Source: Cloacibacterium sp. TD35 (lineage in GTDB: Bacteria; Bacteroidota; Bacteroidia; Flavobacteriales; Weeksellaceae). From it: a stretch of 64,000 nt of DNA. The translations under genes and the position numbers were made by a program. Where the stretch lies: positions 502,001 through 566,000 of the forward strand of contig NZ_CP104850.1 in NCBI RefSeq assembly GCF_028864635.1, given 5' to 3'. Below, in pieces: positions 62,410 through 64,000 of the stretch (the first letter of the stretch is position 1; every line of letters begins with the position of its first letter). The notes beneath the pieces were generated by a model that ran no database searches, was not told where the DNA came from, and saw only the letters and a program-made list of their open reading frames with translations.

Positions 62410-63822
62410 ATGAAAATAGAACAAATTTATACCGGTTGTTTAGCTCAAGGAGCTTATTACATCGTTTCTGAAGGAGAAGCAGCCATCATTGATCCATTAA
62501 GAGAGGTACAACCTTATCTTGATCGATTAGCAAAAGACAATGTAAAACTCAAGTACATTTTTGAGACACATTTCCATGCAGATTTTGTATCTGGTCATGT
62601 AGATTTATCTAAAAAAACGGGAGCTCCTATTATATATGGACCAACTGCCGCGCCAGAATTTGAAGCCATCGTAGCAGAAGACAATCAAATTTTTGAAATT
62701 GGAAAAATAAAAATCAAAGTTCTTCACACACCTGGCCACACCATGGAAAGTTCTACCTATTTGTTGATAGACGAAAATGGTAAAAACCATGCTATTTTCT
62801 CTGGTGACACTTTATTCTTAGGAGATGTAGGAAGACCTGATTTAGCTCAAAAAGCAGCAAATCTTACACAAGAAGAATTAGCAGGTTTGCTTTATGATTC
62901 ACTGTACCACAAAATTCTTCCTTTAGAAGATGACATTACAGTTTATCCAGCTCATGGTGCTGGTTCTGCATGTGGAAAAAATATGCAAAAAGAGACTGTA
63001 GACACTTTAGGAAATCAAAAACAAACCAATTATGCTCTAAAACAAACCTCTAAAGAAAGTTTTATCGCTGCAGTTTTAGACGGTTTAACCGCTCCACCGA
63101 AATATTTCGGTATGAATGTAGCGATGAATAAGAAAGGTTATACCAGTTTTGATGAGGTTTTAGCAAAAGGTAAAACAGCGCTTTCTGTAGATGAATTTGA
63201 AACTGCTGCCGAAGAAACTGGAGCTTTAATATTAGACACTAGAAATGCTGCAGAATTCCATAAAGGATTCATTCCTCAATCGATTAATATCGGGTTGAAA
63301 GGAGATTTTGCACCTTGGGTTGGAAGTATGATTGTAGATGTACAACAGCCTATTCTTTTGGTATGTGATGATTGTACCGAAGAAGAAACCATTACCAGAC
63401 TTTCTAGAGTTGGGTTTGATAATGTTTTAGGATACTTAAAAGGTGGCTTTGAAAGCTGGAAAAATTCAGGAAAAGAAATAGATACTGTTCATAGAATTTT
63501 ACCAGAAGAATTTGCGGAAAAATTCAATGAAAACAGTAAGGTTATAGACGTAAGAAAAGAAGGAGAATATGCGGCAGAACATGTAAATGATGCTTATAGC
63601 AAACCATTAGCTTACATTAATGATTGGGTAGGAAACATCAATCCAGATGAACACTTCTTCTTGCATTGTGCAGGTGGTTACAGAAGCATGATTGCCGCAA
63701 GTATTTTGCAAGCAAGAGGTTATAGAAATTTCACAGAAGTAGAAGGTGGTTTTAACGGAATTAAAAAAACAGAAAAAGTTCCTACTACAGATTTTGTGTG
63801 TCAAAGTAAAACTGCATTGTAA
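62410..63822 (+). CDS. CstB-like persulfide dioxygenase-rhodanese fusion
   Basis: A 470-residue multidomain enzyme. The N-terminal beta-lactamase-like domain (about residues 1-240) has THFHADFVSGH, HTPGHTMESS, SGDTLFLGDVGRPD and YPAHGAGSACG, as in ETHE1/CstB enzymes that oxidise persulfides with Fe(II) and O2. A middle pseudo-rhodanese domain (about residues 260-360) follows. The C-terminal rhodanese has the active Cys in HCAGGYRSM. Together they would turn cellular persulfide into thiosulfate or sulfite. The third His of the HxHxDH motif is Phe, which I believe is normal for this subfamily. A cupin gene overlaps its stop by one base. Confidence 0.9.
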   Translation: MKIEQIYTGCLAQGAYYIVSEGEAAIIDPLREVQPYLDRLAKDNVKLKYIFETHFHADFVSGHVDLSKKTGAPIIYGPTAAPEFEAIVAEDNQIFEIGKIKIKVLHTPGHTMESSTYLLIDENGKNHAIFSGDTLFLGDVGRPDLAQKAANLTQEELAGLLYDSLYHKILPLEDDITVYPAHGAGSACGKNMQKETVDTLGNQKQTNYALKQTSKESFIAAVLDGLTAPPKYFGMNVAMNKKGYTSFDEVLAKGKTALSVDEFETAAEETGALILDTRNAAEFHKGFIPQSINIGLKGDFAPWVGSMIVDVQQPILLVCDDCTEEETITRLSRVGFDNVLGYLKGGFESWKNSGKEIDTVHRILPEEFAEKFNENSKVIDVRKEGEYAAEHVNDAYSKPLAYINDWVGNINPDEHFFLHCAGGYRSMIAASILQARGYRNFTEVEGGFNGIKKTEKVPTTDFVCQSKTAL

Positions 63823-64000
63823 TGAATATTTTCGAAAAAACAGGCTTCACAGGAGATAAACCTTCTGTAGTAAGCATCAAAAAAACGGATAAAGTCAACC
63901 TTTTTACCGTTGGCTTATCAGAAAAACAAGTGTTAGCAAAGCATATCACAACTATTCCTGCGACTTTAGTTTTGCTAAGAGGGAAAGTAGACTTTAACAT
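63822..64000 (+). CDS. Cupin-like protein, N-terminal part only
   Basis: The gene starts at an ATG that shares its A with the upstream stop (TAATG) and runs out of the window after 59 codons. The sequence AKHITTIPATLVLLRGKVDF looks like a cupin strand pair with the first His of the metal site. Overlap with the CstB-like gene suggests a linked role in sulfur or redox metabolism. The rest is outside the window. Confidence 0.6.
   Translation, partial: MNIFEKTGFTGDKPSVVSIKKTDKVNLFTVGLSEKQVLAKHITTIPATLVLLRGKVDFN

Noticed and set aside
62410-63822. Loss of a metal ligand in the CstB-like enzyme (Phe for His in HxHxDH)
   Set aside because: HADF is, to my knowledge, usual for this subfamily, so I do not call it a defect.
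1-64000. tRNA, rRNA, CRISPR arrays, insertion sequences and attachment sites
   Set aside because: I looked for cloverleaf-like GC-rich gaps, regular repeat-spacer arrays and transposase motifs and saw none.

Overview
The window is AT-rich, gene-dense bacterial chromosome that fits a member of the Bacteroidota, class Flavobacteriia, most likely the Weeksellaceae (Chryseobacterium / Cloacibacterium-like; the genus is inference). Supporting signs are the TAnnTTTG -7 promoter boxes before many genes, the run bamD - rpoZ (Bacteroidota type) - coaBC - porD - recN, DUF4835, DUF5687, DUF4251 and DUF4126 proteins, and many short lipoproteins with an SC/AC lipobox. A pyruvate formate-lyase pair, a class I fumarase and a methylmalonyl-CoA mutase suggest a facultatively fermentative life style. 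There are 60 supported protein genes, two cut by the window edges. I found no rRNA, tRNA, CRISPR array, prophage or insertion sequence; the gene content is core-like.

Layout. 0-6.2 kb: end of a TauE/SafE-type exporter gene, serS, then a lipoprotein and a three-gene glycan operon (glycosyltransferase, asparagine-synthase-like protein without the glutaminase Cys2, flippase). 6.3-10 kb: an operon of an MCE/MlaD-like lipid-transport protein, a membrane Fe-S protein with NarI/HdrE-like helices, a CCG-domain Fe-S protein and a small conserved protein. 10-24 kb: PpiD-like chaperone, Lon, DUF4349 lipoprotein, pgi, folD-queE, a polyprenyl glycosylphosphotransferase, then mlaE-mlaF and a beta-barrel protein. 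24-36 kb: M48 protease, meaB, scpA, pflB/pflA, prfA, fumarase. 36-47 kb: an ABC exporter, then recN-porD-coaBC-rpoZ-bamD on the minus strand, a TetR regulator divergent from tatD-tcdA-rnpA. 47-57.6 kb: operon miaB - sigma-54 activator - lptE - TPR protein, two soluble TonB-C-terminal-like proteins, lysA, a DnaQ-type exonuclease with a degenerate GIY-YIG part, and a HerA-like ATPase. 57.7-64 kb: a copper-type TonB receptor with a small CxxxC protein, then a sulfur-stress group (GreA-like factor, Crp/Fnr regulator, TauE/SafE exporter, CstB-like persulfide dioxygenase-rhodanese, cupin).

The most interesting regulatory signals are a -24/-12 (sigma-54 type) element upstream of lon in a window that also encodes a sigma-54 activator, and a TGACA-N3-TGTCA palindrome shared by the lon leader and the miaB promoter. 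Others are a palindrome upstream of the glycan operon, a TetR-type operator in the tetR/tatD divergent gap, and several genes whose ATG lies only 3-4 bases after a -7 box, which suggests leaderless mRNAs. No wholly new system stands out with certainty. The best candidates are the split Hdr-like redox pair co-transcribed with an MCE protein, and the GreA-like/Crp/TauE/CstB sulfur cluster.
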